Positions 53,029 to 54,174 of a stretch of 54,174 nt of DNA are shown piece after piece; within the stretch, counting starts at the first letter, position 1, and every line of letters begins with the position of its first letter. A program made the translations under genes and the position numbers. The DNA is taken from contig NZ_JH165054.1 in assembly GCF_000227295.1 (NCBI RefSeq), positions 2,488,539 through 2,542,712 on the forward strand, in the 5' to 3' direction. The notes beneath the pieces were generated by a model. The model made no database searches, was not told the DNA's origin, and was given only the letters and a program-made list of their open reading frames with translations. This stretch comes from Cutibacterium avidum ATCC 25577 (GTDB lineage Bacteria; Actinomycetota; Actinomycetes; Propionibacteriales; Propionibacteriaceae).

Positions 53029-53538
53029 TTACGCCAATTGCCGTCTTCCAGACTTCGGGAACACCCAAAGGCTCAACATGAAATAGACGTAAAGCCCCTC
53101 AACACACGCAGCGGTGAAGCGAGCAAGCTCGAAATGGACCCCTATGTGCTCCAAAAGGGATGAGAATCCCAGGGTGAGACAGACGTAATTGGTCACTATC
53201 GTGATGACGTAACGACCGCTCTGACGACCCAGATCGCCATGAGACTGAAAATTCAGCCACCTATTGACGAAGAAGGAGTAGATGGCCGACAACCCGTATC
53301 CCAGCGATACCGAAATTGGGTACGGCAGTCCGACGCCGCGAAAGAAAACGGCAAGCAGGCCCATGTCGATGAGGAACCCGAGCCCGTTGATGATGCAGTA
53401 GCCGATGAAGGTGACGGGGAGCCCTGACAGCGGGAACGGCAAAACGGAGTGGATCGTCAAACACCCTCTGGCAAAGACGCGAGGGGCAGAGCGTCGGGGA
53501 ATCCTCCTACCCCGGATTCGCTTCACACTCGTCACCAC
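53029..53538 (-). CDS. GtrA-like membrane protein
   Basis: 169 residues. Four helices: FIGYCIINGLGFLIDMGLLAVFFRGVGLPYPISVSLGYGLSAIYSFFVNRWLNF and two more, matching PF04138. GtrA proteins translocate or assist lipid-linked sugars in cell-wall glycosylation. The first 30 residues are strongly basic and may be partly untranslated; internal starts exist. Confidence 0.82.
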   Translation of the reverse strand: MVTSVKRIRGRRIPRRSAPRVFARGCLTIHSVLPFPLSGLPVTFIGYCIINGLGFLIDMGLLAVFFRGVGLPYPISVSLGYGLSAIYSFFVNRWLNFQSHGDLGRQSGRYVITIVTNYVCLTLGFSSLLEHIGVHFELARFTAACVEGLYVYFMLSLWVFPKSGRRQLA

Positions 53539-53595
53539 GAATCCATTTTTGCAGCCGGGTCAAGGACCGTCGCCACCGGTCGATACCCTGACGCC

Positions 53596-54099
53596 ATGGC
53601 CACAACACGACGCGCAACCACAACAGACCTGCCGTTCATGGTCCATGTGCTGCGGCATGCGGCCGGCGGGGAATCGGAACCACTCGACGTCGAGGAATGC
53701 CGAACCAATCCAGCCATCGCCCACTACATCGACGGCTGGACCCCAGACCAGATCGGGATGATCTGCCTCGTCGATGGCTCCCCCATCGGGGCTGCCTGGT
53801 TGCGTGACCTACCGGCCTCCGATCCCGGTTATGGTTTCGTCGCCCCGGGTATCCCAGAACTGACCATCGCCATTTCTCCTCAGCAACGCAGCCAGGGCCA
53901 CGGCGGATATCTCTTGGACAGCCTCCTCGACGAATGCCGGCGTCACGGCATCCGTTCCGTGAGCCTCAACGTCGACACTGCGAATGAGCCAGCCATGGCG
54001 ATTTATCGCAAGGCTGGATTCGTCGAAGTCTCCAGTGAGAGCAACCACCTGACAATGCTCCATGTCGACGGCAACCCAGCACTATCCCAGCCATACTGA
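53596..54099 (+). CDS. GNAT-family N-acetyltransferase
   Basis: 167 residues from ATG 53596. Motif A: LTIAISPQQRSQGHGGYLLDSLLDECRRHG, then VSLNVDTANEPAMAIYRKAGFVEV. The substrate is unknown. Divergent from the GtrA gene. The upstream in-frame extension overlaps that gene's 5' part and is rejected. Confidence 0.88.
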   Translation: MATTRRATTTDLPFMVHVLRHAAGGESEPLDVEECRTNPAIAHYIDGWTPDQIGMICLVDGSPIGAAWLRDLPASDPGYGFVAPGIPELTIAISPQQRSQGHGGYLLDSLLDECRRHGIRSVSLNVDTANEPAMAIYRKAGFVEVSSESNHLTMLHVDGNPALSQPY

Positions 54100-54174
54100 A
54101 TCAACATCTATCCAACGCAATACCGTCGGTATATCTCAACATGAACCGGCAGTGATACGGGTATGAAAAAAAGT

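Overview
The window looks like a chromosomal stretch from a high-GC actinobacterium of the Propionibacteriaceae, most likely a Cutibacterium (skin propionibacteria). The basis is the high GC, GTG starts, the gene content (actinobacterial PhoH2, DUF4245 and DUF4307 proteins, short-chain cis-prenyltransferase, LPxTG-type phosphoesterase) and the lack of any phage or plasmid backbone. The species call is inference; no rRNA or tRNA is visible.

Left flank (1-9.3 kb): a capsule/exopolysaccharide tyrosine-kinase gene broken by two homopolymer frameshifts, UDP-glucose dehydrogenase, a GH13 amylase-family enzyme, a LysP-like permease, thiol peroxidase, aldo/keto reductase, an ACT-domain regulator, a PTH2-type peptidyl-tRNA hydrolase, a HAD hydrolase and a DJ-1/PfpI protein. 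From 9.4 to 11.2 kb lies a decaying zone: a frameshifted SDR, two unrecognised remnants and a DoxX-like gene.

Middle (11.3-27.08 kb): the unusual part. The 3' end of ychF (codons for VVEFRFNV-stop) recurs many times as a dispersed repeat of about 25-34 bp, always in the ychF orientation. Most copies lie just downstream of a minus-strand gene's stop codon. Between copies sit units of 0.7-3 kb carrying one gene or one small operon: a zinc-ribbon membrane protein, two DUF4143 ATPases, a membrane protein, acetyltransferases, a DUF3267 protease-like protein, HigBA, RHH-Doc, Fic, CspA and many remnants (methyltransferases, MntA-like nucleotidyltransferase, MTR kinase, cytidine deaminase, ASCH, GNAT, a third DUF4143). 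I interpret this as a tandem cassette array in which the ychF tail is the recombination site. It resembles an integron in architecture, but no integron integrase or any other recombinase is in the window. YchF itself has lost its normal tail at the first site and now overlaps the first cassette gene by ATGA.

Right flank (27-54 kb): ordinary, intact housekeeping DNA: ychF, M18 aminopeptidase, rmuC, ispH, a large secreted propeller-phosphoesterase, xseA-xseB, DUF4245, PIN-PhoH, hemolysin III-like, cis-prenyltransferase, YyaL-type thioredoxin-domain protein, greA, AI-2E family transporter, ung, a NSS transporter with MetS small subunit, msrA, aldo/keto reductase, rarD, OPT transporter, GtrA and GNAT. 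Several perfect hairpin terminators separate convergent units.
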